A DNA stretch of 8,935 nucleotides from an uncultured Bacteroidota bacterium (lineage in GTDB: Bacteria; Bacteroidota; Bacteroidia; Flavobacteriales; Flavobacteriaceae). Made by a program: the position numbers and the translations under genes. The first letter of the stretch is position 1. Each line of letters opens with the position of its first letter. Shown here one piece after another: positions 1 to 7,885 of the stretch. The stretch lies in the NCBI GenBank assembly GCA_903837025.1, contig CAILTC010000318.1, positions 1-8,935 on the forward strand. Reading direction: 5' to 3'. Under the pieces are notes generated by a model that was not told the origin of the DNA, did no database searches, and worked only from the letters and a program-made list of their open reading frames with translations.

Positions 1-39
1 AAAAATAATTCGTTTTGAGTTGAAATTGCTAACTAAAAT

Positions 40-891
40 TTACAATTTAGCCATCATTATCTTTAGGCTTACTTTATAATCTATGGGCTCTATTCCGTAA
101 ACTGCTTTGATCTTTGATTTATCTAATAAGGAATAAGCAGGTCTTTCGGCAGGTGTAGGATAACTTGAAGCAGGAATTCCACTTACAACACATGATTTTT
201 GGGCTATTTCTTTGATTGCCAATGCAAAATCAAACCAACTGATTTCGCCAGCATTTGAATAGTGATACATACCCGACTCCCATTTATTACTATCTAAAAT
301 AGTTAAAATAACTTGTGCCAAATCGGCTGCATAAGTAGGAGATCCTACTTGATCGTTTACGACATTCAAAGTATCTCTTTCGGTCATTAATCGCAACATT
401 GTTTTTACAAAGTTGTTACCAAATTGGGAGTAAACCCATGCCGTACGAATGATAATACTTTCAGGACAATTTTTTGAACAGGCTATTTCACCTGCCAATT
501 TCGTATGGCCGTAAACACTTTTAGGATTAGGCTGATCTTCTTCTTTATACGCTATTGGCGAAGTACCGTCAAAAACATAATCGGTAGAAACATGCACTAA
601 TTTAGCTCCTGATTCGCGACACAATGTTGCCAAAGTTGCAATGGCAAGATGATTGATTGCATCTGCAACAACCTGATCCTCTTCTGCTTTATCCACGGCA
701 GTGTACGCAGCACAATTGATAACAATATCGGGCTGAATTACTTTAAAATTACTTATTATTTCTTGCTCATTATCCAATGGAAAATCAGCAATATCAGTAA
801 ATATAAATTCGAAATTAGTATAATTAGCTGCTAATTCTTTGATTTCTGAACCCAATTGCCCGTTGGCTCCTGTTACTAGTATTTTTTTCAT
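40..891 (-). CDS. rmlD: dTDP-4-dehydrorhamnose reductase (RmlD/RfbD)
   Basis: This cytoplasmic enzyme catalyses the last step of dTDP-L-rhamnose synthesis, the NAD(P)H-dependent reduction of dTDP-4-dehydro-L-rhamnose. The 283-residue protein is a full-length extended SDR. It has a nucleotide-binding GANGQLG at residues 8-14, the serine/threonine region STDYVFDG at 102-109, and the catalytic Tyr127-x3-Lys131 in YGHTK. RTAWVY at 149-154 and the family-typical PTPAERP near 245-251 are also present. I chose the ATG at 891, giving MKKILVTG. The frame extends three codons upstream to a TTG at 900, but that start would overlap the end of rmlC and adds nothing conserved. Only one base separates this ATG from the rmlC stop codon, so the two are almost certainly co-translated from one mRNA. 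The 39 bases after the stop show no strong terminator hairpin, so transcription may continue out of the window. Confidence 0.96.
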   Translation of the reverse strand: MKKILVTGANGQLGSEIKELAANYTNFEFIFTDIADFPLDNEQEIISNFKVIQPDIVINCAAYTAVDKAEEDQVVADAINHLAIATLATLCRESGAKLVHVSTDYVFDGTSPIAYKEEDQPNPKSVYGHTKLAGEIACSKNCPESIIIRTAWVYSQFGNNFVKTMLRLMTERDTLNVVNDQVGSPTYAADLAQVILTILDSNKWESGMYHYSNAGEISWFDFALAIKEIAQKSCVVSGIPASSYPTPAERPAYSLLDKSKIKAVYGIEPIDYKVSLKIMMAKL

Positions 892-892
892 A

Positions 893-1444
893 TTATTCAA
901 ATAACCAATCTATTTCATTAAAACTAGGCAATATCAAATCTTTATCAGAAACAATGATTTCCTCTGCTTTTAGTTGCCAATCAATTGCCAAAGTGGCATC
1001 ATCAAATCGAATTCCTCTCTCGCTGTCTTTATGATACAATTGATCTACTTTATACATTACCGAAGCTGTTTCACTCAATACCGAGAAACCATGAGCAAAG
1101 CCATGAGGTACCATTAATTGTTTTTTATTTTCAGCACTTAAAATCAAACTAAAATGCTGGCCATAAGTTGGTGATTTTTTACGTAAATCTACTGCTACAT
1201 CCAAAATCTCTCCTTCTAAAACACGAACTAGCTTAGCTTGTGCAAAAGGATTGACTTGCAAATGCAAGCCACGTATTACTCCACGTTTAGAGAATGACTG
1301 ATTGTCTTGAATAAATTGATATTTAATTCCTAAATCTTCAAATTTATTTTTATTGTAAGATTCGAAAAAATAACCTCTTTCGTCTTCAAATATTGTTGGC
1401 GTAAGAATTACTAGATCTTTAATAAATGTTTCTTCTATGGTCAT
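893..1444 (-). CDS. rmlC: dTDP-4-dehydrorhamnose 3,5-epimerase (RmlC/RfbC)
   Basis: This cytoplasmic cupin-fold epimerase inverts C3 and C5 of dTDP-4-dehydro-6-deoxy-D-glucose, giving the substrate of RmlD. The 183-residue length is normal for the family. Recognisable features are FEDERGYFFESY at 19-30, GVIRGLHLQ at 55-63 with the expected catalytic His61, QAKLVRVLEGE at 69-79, VPHGFAHGF at 112-120 with His118, Tyr131 as the likely acid, and ERGIRFDD at 142-149. An SDKD segment at 166-169 supplies the aspartate expected to pair with the catalytic histidine. The family roles of these residues come from characterised RmlC enzymes; here they are matched by eye. The start is the ATG at 1444. The gene sits 95 bases after the WbpL-like gene and one base before rmlD. 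RmlA and RmlB, needed to make its substrate, are not in this window. Confidence 0.96.
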   Translation of the reverse strand: MTIEETFIKDLVILTPTIFEDERGYFFESYNKNKFEDLGIKYQFIQDNQSFSKRGVIRGLHLQVNPFAQAKLVRVLEGEILDVAVDLRKKSPTYGQHFSLILSAENKKQLMVPHGFAHGFSVLSETASVMYKVDQLYHKDSERGIRFDDATLAIDWQLKAEEIIVSDKDLILPSFNEIDWLFE

Positions 1445-1539
1445 AGTTTTTTTTGAATAATGGTAACAACTACCTTAAATGATATCGATTATTTTTTTTA
1501 ATATTTTTTGATTTTATAATTAATTAGAAAACAAAGTAA

Positions 1540-2496
1540 TTATGTCCTTGATTTTAATGCTATTTTCCGAATAACTACAGCTCGAACTAACAAATAAAAC
1601 AGAGTCAAAATAAATAAGATTCCTGATGTTACAAATAACGACAAACTTTCTTTTCTATCCAAATAGATGACAAATCCATTAATCAAAAGCTGAAAAGCTG
1701 CATAAATAACTGAAATTAAAACATGTGAATATCCCGATTCATTCGCTAAATACTGATAGAGATGGGAGCGATGTGCTTCAAATATATTTTCTCTTTTAAT
1801 AATTCTGTTGATAATAGTGATAACAGCATCTATACCAAATATTGAGAAGAAAAGAATATAGCCGAATTGACCCGAATTTAGGATTGTTTTTATCATAAAA
1901 TAGCCCAAAATCAAAGCCATACTGATGCTTCCGACATCACCTGCAAATGTTTTTGCTTTTGTCCTAATATTAAAAAAACCAAAAACCATGCAAGACAATC
2001 CCACCGTAATTAATAATGGCAAACTCGATTCATTAATTGGCAAAAAAGAGAAACCTACTATTGCAGAAAGAGCATACAATACCATTATTCCGTTGATGCC
2101 ATCCATAAAATTAAAAGCATTGATCCACCCTATTAATAAAATCAAAATAAATGGTAAAATCCAAAGTGGTTCTGCTAAAAGATTCAAATCATAAGCTACC
2201 AATAAAAAGCCAATAATTTGGGAACAAAAACGAGGTAATTGTGATAAAGGTCTAATATCATCTACGAAGCTAACTACTCCGACTAAAAAAACAGCCAACG
2301 TTATTGGCCAACTAGCATATCCTAAAAAGAAGGCAATTAGAAATGCAAAAGGAAAAAGAATTCCTCCTCCCCTCAAAGTAAAACAAGAATGAGAGGACCG
2401 CTCATTGGGTTTATCAATAATGTTGTACTTATCTGCAATTCTAAAATAGAGAAGTTCTAAAAAAAAGAGACTAACGGTGATTATTATGTAGTGCAT
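1540..2496 (-). CDS. WbpL/WecA-like undecaprenyl-phosphate sugar-1-phosphate transferase
   Basis: This is a polytopic inner-membrane enzyme of the MraY/WecA (GT4 phosphoglycosyltransferase) family. It would move an N-acetylated sugar 1-phosphate from UDP to undecaprenyl phosphate and so start the repeat unit. The 318-residue protein is largely hydrophobic helices, roughly ten or more. It keeps the cytoplasmic-loop motifs in order: NERSSH at 31-36 followed by RGGG at 42-45, Asp79-Asp80 in VSFVDD, NFMDGINGI at 129-137, AGDVGS at 185-190, and HRSHLYQ at 242-248. The NERSSH/RGGG and HRSHLYQ forms recall WbpL-type enzymes using UDP-QuiNAc or UDP-FucNAc more than GlcNAc-specific WecA. That substrate is inference, supported by the WbpV-like gene upstream. 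The start is the ATG at 2496. AT-rich spacers of 96 and 95 bases flank the gene, and a T10 run (A10 in the transcript) lies 21 bases upstream of the ATG. Confidence 0.88.
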   Translation of the reverse strand: MHYIIITVSLFFLELLYFRIADKYNIIDKPNERSSHSCFTLRGGGILFPFAFLIAFFLGYASWPITLAVFLVGVVSFVDDIRPLSQLPRFCSQIIGFLLVAYDLNLLAEPLWILPFILILLIGWINAFNFMDGINGIMVLYALSAIVGFSFLPINESSLPLLITVGLSCMVFGFFNIRTKAKTFAGDVGSISMALILGYFMIKTILNSGQFGYILFFSIFGIDAVITIINRIIKRENIFEAHRSHLYQYLANESGYSHVLISVIYAAFQLLINGFVIYLDRKESLSLFVTSGILFILTLFYLLVRAVVIRKIALKSRT

Positions 2497-2592
2497 TATT
2501 TTTAAATTAGTCTAATGTTTTTTTTTTAGAAATAAGGGGTGTGTATTTTAAATTACAGGATGTCACTAATCCATTGAAATAGGGTTCTTATC

Positions 2593-3519
2593 TCAAAAAC
2601 TATCTTTTATTTCTTCATACACTTTTTGAATTCCTTCCTCCAATGTGATTTTTGCCTTCCACCCCAAAGAGTTTAATTTAGAAACATCCATCAGTTTTCG
2701 AGGTGTTCCATCTGGTTTACTAGGATCTGTCAAAATTTCTCCCTCAAATCCTACTATTTTTTTTACCAAATGTGCCAAATTTAAGATTGAAATATCTTCT
2801 CCAATTCCTATATTTACTAAACCTGTTTCATTATAATTATCCATCAGAAATAAACAGGCTTCAGCCAAATCATCGGCATGCAAAAATTCTCGCATCGGAC
2901 TTCCTGTTCCCCAGATAGTAACCGATGAATCTTTACTGCGTTTTGCTAGGATAAATTTCCTCAACATGGCTGGCAATACGTGTGAATTATTCAAATCGTA
3001 ATTATCATTTGGCCCATATAAATTGGTTGGCATTACCGATATAAAATTACACCCATATTGATCTCGATAGGAATCGCACATTTTAATTCCTGCTATTTTT
3101 GCAATCGCATAGGGTTCATTTGTTGGTTCTAAAAGCCCTGTTAACAAATAATCTTCTTTAAGCGGCTGAGGAGCTAACTTTGGATATATACAAGAAGAAC
3201 CTAAAAACATCAATTTCCGAACCCCATTCAAGTAGGATTGATGAATCACATTATTTTGAATCATCAGATTTTCATAAATAAAATCGGCTTTGTAAGTTGA
3301 ATTAGCAATAATACCTCCTACTTTGGCGGCAGCCAAAAACACATAATCTGGCTTTTCGCTAGCAAAAAAATCAGCTACAGCCTGTTGGTTTCTTAAATCT
3401 AATTCAGAAGAAGTACGCAACAGAAAATTACTAAATCCTTGCGTTTGCAAAGCTCGTAAAATAGCAGAACCTACCATGCCTCTATGACCTGCAATATATA
3501 TTTTATCTTGTTTGTTCAT
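2593..3519 (-). CDS. fcl: GDP-L-fucose synthase (GDP-4-keto-6-deoxymannose epimerase/reductase)
   Basis: This cytoplasmic bifunctional enzyme epimerises GDP-4-keto-6-deoxy-D-mannose at C3 and C5, then reduces it with NADPH to GDP-L-fucose. The 308-residue protein is close to the usual ~320. It has the dinucleotide motif GHRGMVG at 11-17, AAAKVGGI at 63-70, GSSCIYP at 107-113, catalytic Tyr137-x3-Lys141, and NNSHVLP at 177-183. Ser108, Cys110, Tyr137, Lys141 and His180 correspond, with an offset of one, to the active-site residues known for E. coli Fcl, so it should be active. I chose the ATG at 3519 ([14 protein letters not shown]). The frame is open to a TTG at 3531, but those four codons add nothing conserved. 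It follows gmd by 53 bases. That spacer holds a hairpin, described separately, whose near edge is 13 to 16 bases upstream of this start. Confidence 0.96.
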   Translation of the reverse strand: MNKQDKIYIAGHRGMVGSAILRALQTQGFSNFLLRTSSELDLRNQQAVADFFASEKPDYVFLAAAKVGGIIANSTYKADFIYENLMIQNNVIHQSYLNGVRKLMFLGSSCIYPKLAPQPLKEDYLLTGLLEPTNEPYAIAKIAGIKMCDSYRDQYGCNFISVMPTNLYGPNDNYDLNNSHVLPAMLRKFILAKRSKDSSVTIWGTGSPMREFLHADDLAEACLFLMDNYNETGLVNIGIGEDISILNLAHLVKKIVGFEGEILTDPSKPDGTPRKLMDVSKLNSLGWKAKITLEEGIQKVYEEIKDSF

Positions 3520-3534
3520 GTTTTTATACAATAT

Positions 3535-3556
3535 AAACCTTGCTAAGGTTTTTTTT
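3535..3556 (+). terminator. Hairpin with T-tract in the gmd-fcl spacer, terminator-like on the + strand
   Basis: A perfect 7-bp inverted repeat, AAACCTT (3535-3541) and AAGGTTT (3545-3551), encloses a 3-base loop. On the plus strand it runs directly into a T-tract reaching 3556. This is the layout of an intrinsic terminator for plus-strand transcription, although no plus-strand gene is present. In the fcl mRNA sense the same bases form a short hairpin preceded by an A-tract and not followed by a continuous U-tract. There it could only be a weak attenuator or a structure in the fcl leader. The stem is short and contains just two G-C pairs, so function is uncertain. Confidence 0.35.
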
Positions 3557-3572
3557 AAAATTAAATTTGAAT

Positions 3573-4685
3573 TTACTCAAACTGATTTTTTATAAAATAT
3601 CCCGCTTCTTTCAGCATTTTTTCCTTTTGAAAATGCTCTACATCCGAAGCCATCATTTCTTTTACCAGCATAGGCAAATCATACTTAGGTTTCCAGCCCA
3701 ATTTGGTATTCGATTTAGTTGGATCCCCAATTAACAAATCAACTTCGGTGGGACGGAAATAAGCGGCATCTACAGCAACCACTTCTTTACCTATTTCTAT
3801 TTGATATTTTGGATTAGAGCAAGAAACTACGTAGCCTTTTTCATTTGCTCCTTCCCCTCTAAAGGCAACGGCAATACCTACTTCGCCAAAGGACATACTC
3901 ACAAAATCACGAACAGTTGTTGTCACTCCGGTAGCAATCACATAATCTTCGGCTTGGTCTTGTTGCAAAATTAACCACATCGCTTCTACATAATCCTTAG
4001 CATGCCCCCAATCTCTTCTTGCGTCAAGATTCCCCAGAAACAATGATTCTTGCATACCCAAAGCCATCTTAGAAACCGCTCTTGTAATTTTACGAGTTAC
4101 AAAAGTCTCTCCACGCAAAGGACTTTCATGGTTAAATAAAATTCCGTTACAGGCAAACATTCCATAAGCTTCTCTATAATTTACGGTAATCCAATAGGCA
4201 TACATTTTTGCCACTGCATAAGGGGAACGCGGGTAAAAAGGAGTAGTTTCTGATTGTGGTACCGCTTGCACCAAACCATATAATTCTGATGTTGATGCTT
4301 GATATATTCTAGTTTTCTTGGTCAAGTTCAAGATGCGCATTGCTTCCAAAAGTCGTAAAGTTCCAATACCATCAGCATTAGCGGTATATTCTGGAGTGTC
4401 AAAACTCACTTTTACGTGGCTCATTGCCCCTAAATTATAAATTTCGTCGGGTTGCACTTCTTGAATAATTCGGATTAAATTAGTTGAATCACTCAAGTCA
4501 CCATAATGCAGTTTAAAACGCACATTTTTTTCATGAGGATCTTGGTATAAATGGTCTATCCGATCGGTATTAAACAAAGAAGAACGGCGTTTGACACCAT
4601 GAACTTCATATCCTTTTTTTAATAATAAATCGGCAAGATACGCACCGTCTTGCCCCGTAATTCCAGTTATAAGTGCTATTTTCAT
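3573..4685 (-). CDS. gmd: GDP-mannose 4,6-dehydratase
   Basis: This cytoplasmic NADP-dependent SDR converts GDP-D-mannose to GDP-4-keto-6-deoxy-D-mannose, the first committed step towards GDP-L-fucose. The 370-residue protein is full length (E. coli Gmd is ~373). It has [11 protein letters not shown] at 8-18, the VKRRSS segment at 31-36, YGDLSDS at 61-67, STSELYG at 131-137 with Thr132 and Glu134, catalytic Tyr156-x3-Lys160, [16 protein letters not shown] at 184-199, and [15 protein letters not shown] at 223-237. These align with the E. coli catalytic residues offset by one. NLGAMSHV at 84-91 replaces the commoner NLAAQSHV, a variant I regard as ordinary for Bacteroidetes Gmd. The start is the ATG at 4685, ten bases after the preceding stop codon. 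Fcl, which uses its product, follows directly, forming a GDP-fucose cassette. Local GC is about 39% (hand count, 4021-4320), among the higher values in the window. Confidence 0.97.
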   Translation of the reverse strand: MKIALITGITGQDGAYLADLLLKKGYEVHGVKRRSSLFNTDRIDHLYQDPHEKNVRFKLHYGDLSDSTNLIRIIQEVQPDEIYNLGAMSHVKVSFDTPEYTANADGIGTLRLLEAMRILNLTKKTRIYQASTSELYGLVQAVPQSETTPFYPRSPYAVAKMYAYWITVNYREAYGMFACNGILFNHESPLRGETFVTRKITRAVSKMALGMQESLFLGNLDARRDWGHAKDYVEAMWLILQQDQAEDYVIATGVTTTVRDFVSMSFGEVGIAVAFRGEGANEKGYVVSCSNPKYQIEIGKEVVAVDAAYFRPTEVDLLIGDPTKSNTKLGWKPKYDLPMLVKEMMASDVEHFQKEKMLKEAGYFIKNQFE

Positions 4686-4695
4686 TTATGCTTTT

Positions 4696-5592
4696 TTATT
4701 TTTTAAACGACTGATAAGTTTTCATTAAACCTTCCTCAACAGATACTGGCAAAGATTTACCAATTACTCCAATAATCTTTTGATTACTCACTACATAATT
4801 CTCCGTTAGCTTTTGCAAACGTTCCGAATTTAAAGGTAAATTCAATAAATCTCCCAACATCGCAATCCCTGTAATCAAATAGGTTGGAATATTCCAAATT
4901 ATACTTTTTTTATTTAAACTCAATCCCAATAACTGAATTAATTCATTTGTTGATAACGGCTTATCATCTGCAACTTGATAAACACCAGAAGGGATACTTT
5001 CATTCTCAATTAACTCACTGATTACAAAACAAAGATTTTCAATACTCAAAAAAGAGCGTTTATTATCGAAAGCTCCTAGCGGCCATGGTATTCCTTTAGC
5101 AACCAGTTTATACAACAAATTCAAATTCCCTTTATTACCAGGACCATGTATCATACAAGGCCGTAGTATGTAAACTCTTTTGCCTTCTGGTAATTTTTGT
5201 TTTAAAATATATTCTTCAGCCTGTTGTTTTGCAATTCCGTAATGGCTTTTTGGTACGGAAACAGCATCTTCATCCAGCACACCAACTACTTCATCTGCAA
5301 CGGCTTTTACAGTACTCATAAATATAAAAACAGAAGCTTGAGAGTTCAAAAAAGCGTCGAACAATTGCTTCGTTAATTCAAAATTGGACTCATAATAGTC
5401 TGAAGGATTTGCAACATTTTTTGTATCATGCGCTTTTCCCGCTAGGTGAACAACTACATCTGCCTTAATTGTAAAATGCTGATTAGGTAAATAACGTACC
5501 GAGAGAGATTGTATTGCATACTTATCTTTTAAACAACTCCAAAGGTTTGTACCTACAAATCCTGTTGAACCTGTGATAACAATATCATCCAT
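4696..5592 (-). CDS. NAD(P)-dependent sugar epimerase/reductase, WbpV-like (UDP-4-keto-6-deoxy-HexNAc 4-reductase type)
   Basis: This is a 298-residue extended SDR of the nucleotide-sugar epimerase/dehydratase superfamily. It shows TGSTGFVG at 7-14 for NAD(P) binding, VVHLAGKAHD at 47-56, MSTVKA at 92-97 with the catalytic Ser/Thr, Tyr118-x3-Lys122 in SHYGIAK, and RPCMIHGPGNKGN at 144-156. FDNKRSFLSIENL at 175-187 follows. The HLAGKAHD and MSTVKA forms, and the tail ending in a LPVSVEEGLMKT segment, resemble 4-reductases such as WbpV. Those make UDP-QuiNAc or UDP-FucNAc from UDP-4-keto-6-deoxy-GlcNAc supplied by a WbpM-type dehydratase. A UDP-glucose 4-epimerase role is possible but less likely given the WbpL-like gene in the same cluster. 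The ATG at 5592 overlaps the end of the GT4 gene by eight bases, suggesting translational coupling. Superfamily is certain; the exact reaction is inference. Confidence 0.8.
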   Translation of the reverse strand: MDDIVITGSTGFVGTNLWSCLKDKYAIQSLSVRYLPNQHFTIKADVVVHLAGKAHDTKNVANPSDYYESNFELTKQLFDAFLNSQASVFIFMSTVKAVADEVVGVLDEDAVSVPKSHYGIAKQQAEEYILKQKLPEGKRVYILRPCMIHGPGNKGNLNLLYKLVAKGIPWPLGAFDNKRSFLSIENLCFVISELIENESIPSGVYQVADDKPLSTNELIQLLGLSLNKKSIIWNIPTYLITGIAMLGDLLNLPLNSERLQKLTENYVVSNQKIIGVIGKSLPVSVEEGLMKTYQSFKK

Positions 5593-6712
5593 TTAATAAA
5601 TCTTCATAAATTGTTAAATGTTTAAGGATAACATCTTTTTGATCAAATTCTTTAACAGCTTTCATCCTTGATTGTTTCCCCATTTCTGTCCGCATCTCTT
5701 TGTTATCTATCAACTTAACAATCGCTTCTGCCAAATTCACAGAAGATTTTACAGGAATTTTAAATCCATTTATTCCCTCATCAACACATTCTCTGCAACC
5801 TATTGCATCTGTAGTTATTATAGGTTTCCCCATAGCACAAGCTTCTATTAAGGTTTTTGGCATTCCTTCACGATAAGAAGGTAAAACAACTATATCAGCA
5901 TCACGATAAACTGGAACCATATCCTTTTTATAACCTATCCATATCACATAATCTCCATCTTGCCAATCTTTTAAATAACTAGAGGACACCCCTGCCTTAT
6001 TCTCTTCATCCGCTAAACCAGAAAGAATAAAAACAATTTTTTTACTAAACTTTGCTTTTAACAAATCCGAAGCAAGTCGAACCTCTGCAACTCCTTTGTC
6101 CCACAACATTCTCGTAGGCAATAAAATTTTAATTTTTTTGTTATTTAGATCTTCTTGTGGATAAAAAATATCAAGATTTACACCTGACCCTTTAATAAAG
6201 ACTATATTATTAGCTTGATGCAAAACCTTTAATTTTTTCAATTCTTGAAAATCATCTTGGTTTTGAAAAATAACCGAAACGTTCTTACGTAAAAAACCAA
6301 ATCGCATCATTTTAATCATGATCTTAGATACAATTCCAGATCGTCCCTCGGTAAAATTATACCCTAATCCACTAACTGCATTTAACACCCCTTTGACTCC
6401 GATTATTTTAGCAACAAAAGAACCATAAATCACCGGTTTTAAAGTAATATGATGAACAACATCTGGCTGTAACTTTTTATACAATTGATAAAAACTACTC
6501 AGCGTTTTTATTTCTTGTATTGGATTGGTACCAGATCTTGAAAACTTAAAATCAACAAATTTAATTCCTTCAGATTCAATTTCAAGTGATCTTCCTGTAT
6601 TTTCTGCTGCTACTGTAACATCCCATCCTTGCTTGACTGCTTCTTGGGCAATACACAACCTATGGGATATAAAAAACCAATCAACATTAGCAACCATTAA
6701 TATTTTTTTCAT
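5585..6712 (-). CDS. GT4 family glycosyltransferase (PglA-like)
   Basis: This is a 375-residue GT-B fold retaining glycosyltransferase, probably acting at the cytoplasmic face of the inner membrane to extend the lipid-linked repeat unit. The N-terminal half carries KILMVANVDWFFISHR (3-18), the VVHHITLKP segment (85-93) and AVSGLGYNF (112-120), typical of transferases that add to a lipid-linked amino sugar, such as PglA. The C-terminal half has FIKGSGVNLDIFYP (172-185), RMLWDKGV (201-208), and the GT4 E-x7-E motif at Glu282 and Glu290 in EGMPKTLIE. Donor and acceptor cannot be read from the sequence. I chose the ATG at 6712 (MKKILMVAN); six further codons up to a TTG at 6730 look non-coding. 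The stop codon overlaps the start of the WbpV-like gene by eight bases. A 153-base AT-rich spacer separates it from the upstream gene, the largest gap in the window. Confidence 0.88.
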   Translation of the reverse strand: MKKILMVANVDWFFISHRLCIAQEAVKQGWDVTVAAENTGRSLEIESEGIKFVDFKFSRSGTNPIQEIKTLSSFYQLYKKLQPDVVHHITLKPVIYGSFVAKIIGVKGVLNAVSGLGYNFTEGRSGIVSKIMIKMMRFGFLRKNVSVIFQNQDDFQELKKLKVLHQANNIVFIKGSGVNLDIFYPQEDLNNKKIKILLPTRMLWDKGVAEVRLASDLLKAKFSKKIVFILSGLADEENKAGVSSSYLKDWQDGDYVIWIGYKKDMVPVYRDADIVVLPSYREGMPKTLIEACAMGKPIITTDAIGCRECVDEGINGFKIPVKSSVNLAEAIVKLIDNKEMRTEMGKQSRMKAVKEFDQKDVILKHLTIYEDLLNG

Positions 6713-6865
6713 GTATCTGTTTATGAACAACCGAATTATAACTACGGTTATTAATCGTTTAAAAATTTAAAAAATAACGCTAATTATAGTACTCGAACTA
6801 AGAAAAGAATACTTTAAAAAAACAATGTTGTATATAAATGAAGAACAAAATTTATTTAATAAGAA

Positions 6866-7831
6866 TTAGATTTTACCGGATAATTCATTCATTGTTAAAG
6901 ATTCAAATTTATATTTTGCATTAAGAAAATCATAATGGTTCAATATTTTTTCAAGTAAATAAATATTTTTTATGGTATTTCTTCCAAAATTATGAGGATG
7001 CCACCATAAGTGATAAACCAATCCCTTTTTTGCGGCATAAGTCATTGCATTTTTTATTCTCAAAAACTTAAATTGCTCAAAAAATCGAAATTTTTTTGAG
7101 TAGGGTCTCAAAAACCGACTAGATGGAATATTATGAAGTGTCGATTCATTGACTTTATCAAAACGATAACAATTATGTCCCGTAATATTTATATAGGTAT
7201 CTAAAAGACGTAACGCTCGTATAAAAAGAGTTTGCCCTTCCCTATTACTTGATTTATAAATTGGTGAATACTCACTTCCTCTGTAGGAGGTAATTCCATT
7301 TTTTCGACAAATTTCTAAATAATCTTGATTGTATTGATTTCTTGGAAAAACAATGGTTTTTAATTGTATGCTGTTATCTTTTGCAACTTTAATGGCAAAA
7401 TTTAAATCTATTTCAAATTGTTCAACGGTTTGTCCTGGCTCTAGACAATAGTAATGACAATAGGTATGAGTCGCAATTTCATGAGTGTTTTTAAGCTTAA
7501 TTTTTTCTATTAAAGAGTGAGCAAAATAATAATTATCATTTTTATATCCTAAGAAAGTATCTAAATCTGTATAAGGTGATAAATTGGAATTACTATAGGA
7601 TGGTTTTAAATCAGGTAAATTTTCAATTAAATCCCTTTTAGTTTTATGAAAAAGAAATCCTACTGTAGCAAAAGTCGCTCTTATATTGTGATTTTCAAAC
7701 AATTGAAGCATCGTTTCCAAAACTGTTCTGGCTCCAATGATTGCATCTCCATAATTAGCAATTGTTCGCTTATCCCTAACTCCCCACATCAATTCAAAAT
7801 CTAATGATATTATAAATTTTCCTGTATTCAT
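6866..7831 (-). CDS. Polysaccharide deacetylase family protein (divergent NodB/CE4-like)
   Basis: This 321-residue protein belongs by pattern to the NodB-homology (CE4) superfamily of metal-dependent carbohydrate deacetylases. The first motif appears as ISLDFELMWG (8-17), with Asp11 and Glu13 in place of the usual Asp-Asp pair. The metal-binding motif is His122-x3-His126 in ATHTYCH (120-126). VFPRNQYN (161-168) supplies the expected arginine, and HLWWHPHNF (274-282) supplies a late histidine. ATFATVGF at 52-59 is also family-typical. No signal peptide or membrane segment is seen, so it is predicted cytoplasmic, unlike secreted cell-wall deacetylases. That is compatible with acting on a lipid-linked intermediate or nucleotide sugar, which is inference. 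The start is the ATG at 7831. It follows the beta-helix gene by 54 bases and precedes the GT4 gene by 153. Catalysis is plausible because the histidines remain, but the substrate is unknown. Confidence 0.8.
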   Translation of the reverse strand: MNTGKFIISLDFELMWGVRDKRTIANYGDAIIGARTVLETMLQLFENHNIRATFATVGFLFHKTKRDLIENLPDLKPSYSNSNLSPYTDLDTFLGYKNDNYYFAHSLIEKIKLKNTHEIATHTYCHYYCLEPGQTVEQFEIDLNFAIKVAKDNSIQLKTIVFPRNQYNQDYLEICRKNGITSYRGSEYSPIYKSSNREGQTLFIRALRLLDTYINITGHNCYRFDKVNESTLHNIPSSRFLRPYSKKFRFFEQFKFLRIKNAMTYAAKKGLVYHLWWHPHNFGRNTIKNIYLLEKILNHYDFLNAKYKFESLTMNELSGKI

Positions 7832-7885
7832 GAAAACATAATTAATAAGGTTTATTATCGCTTTATTGCGAAAACGAATTTAAAA

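Noticed and set aside
1445..1539. Promoter or terminator between the WbpL-like gene and rmlC
   Set aside because: A near -7 match (TTACTTTG, minus strand near 1532-1539) lacks a -33 TTTG at the right distance, and there is no GC-containing hairpin.
2506..2516. 11-base palindrome ATTAGTCTAAT upstream of the WbpL-like gene as an operator
   Set aside because: It has five paired bases around one central base, which is too tight for a hairpin and common by chance in AT-rich DNA. No second copy was seen.
3520..3531. TTG starts a few codons upstream of fcl (3531), rmlD (900) and the GT4 gene (6730)
   Set aside because: In each case an in-frame ATG lies directly before the conserved first beta strand (3519, 891, 6712). 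The extra codons are not conserved in character, and the rmlD one would overlap rmlC.
6713..6865. Promoter in the 153-base spacer before the GT4 gene
   Set aside because: I searched for the Bacteroidetes TTTG / TAnnTTTG pair. A TTTTG occurs near 6848 on the minus strand, but no properly spaced -7 match follows. A promoter may exist but cannot be supported by eye.
7843..7871. Two small inverted repeats between the beta-helix and deacetylase-like genes (TAATAA/TTATTA and TCGC/GCGA) as a terminator
   Set aside because: The stems are short (six A-T pairs, and four pairs with a six-base loop) and no U-tract follows in the transcribed direction.
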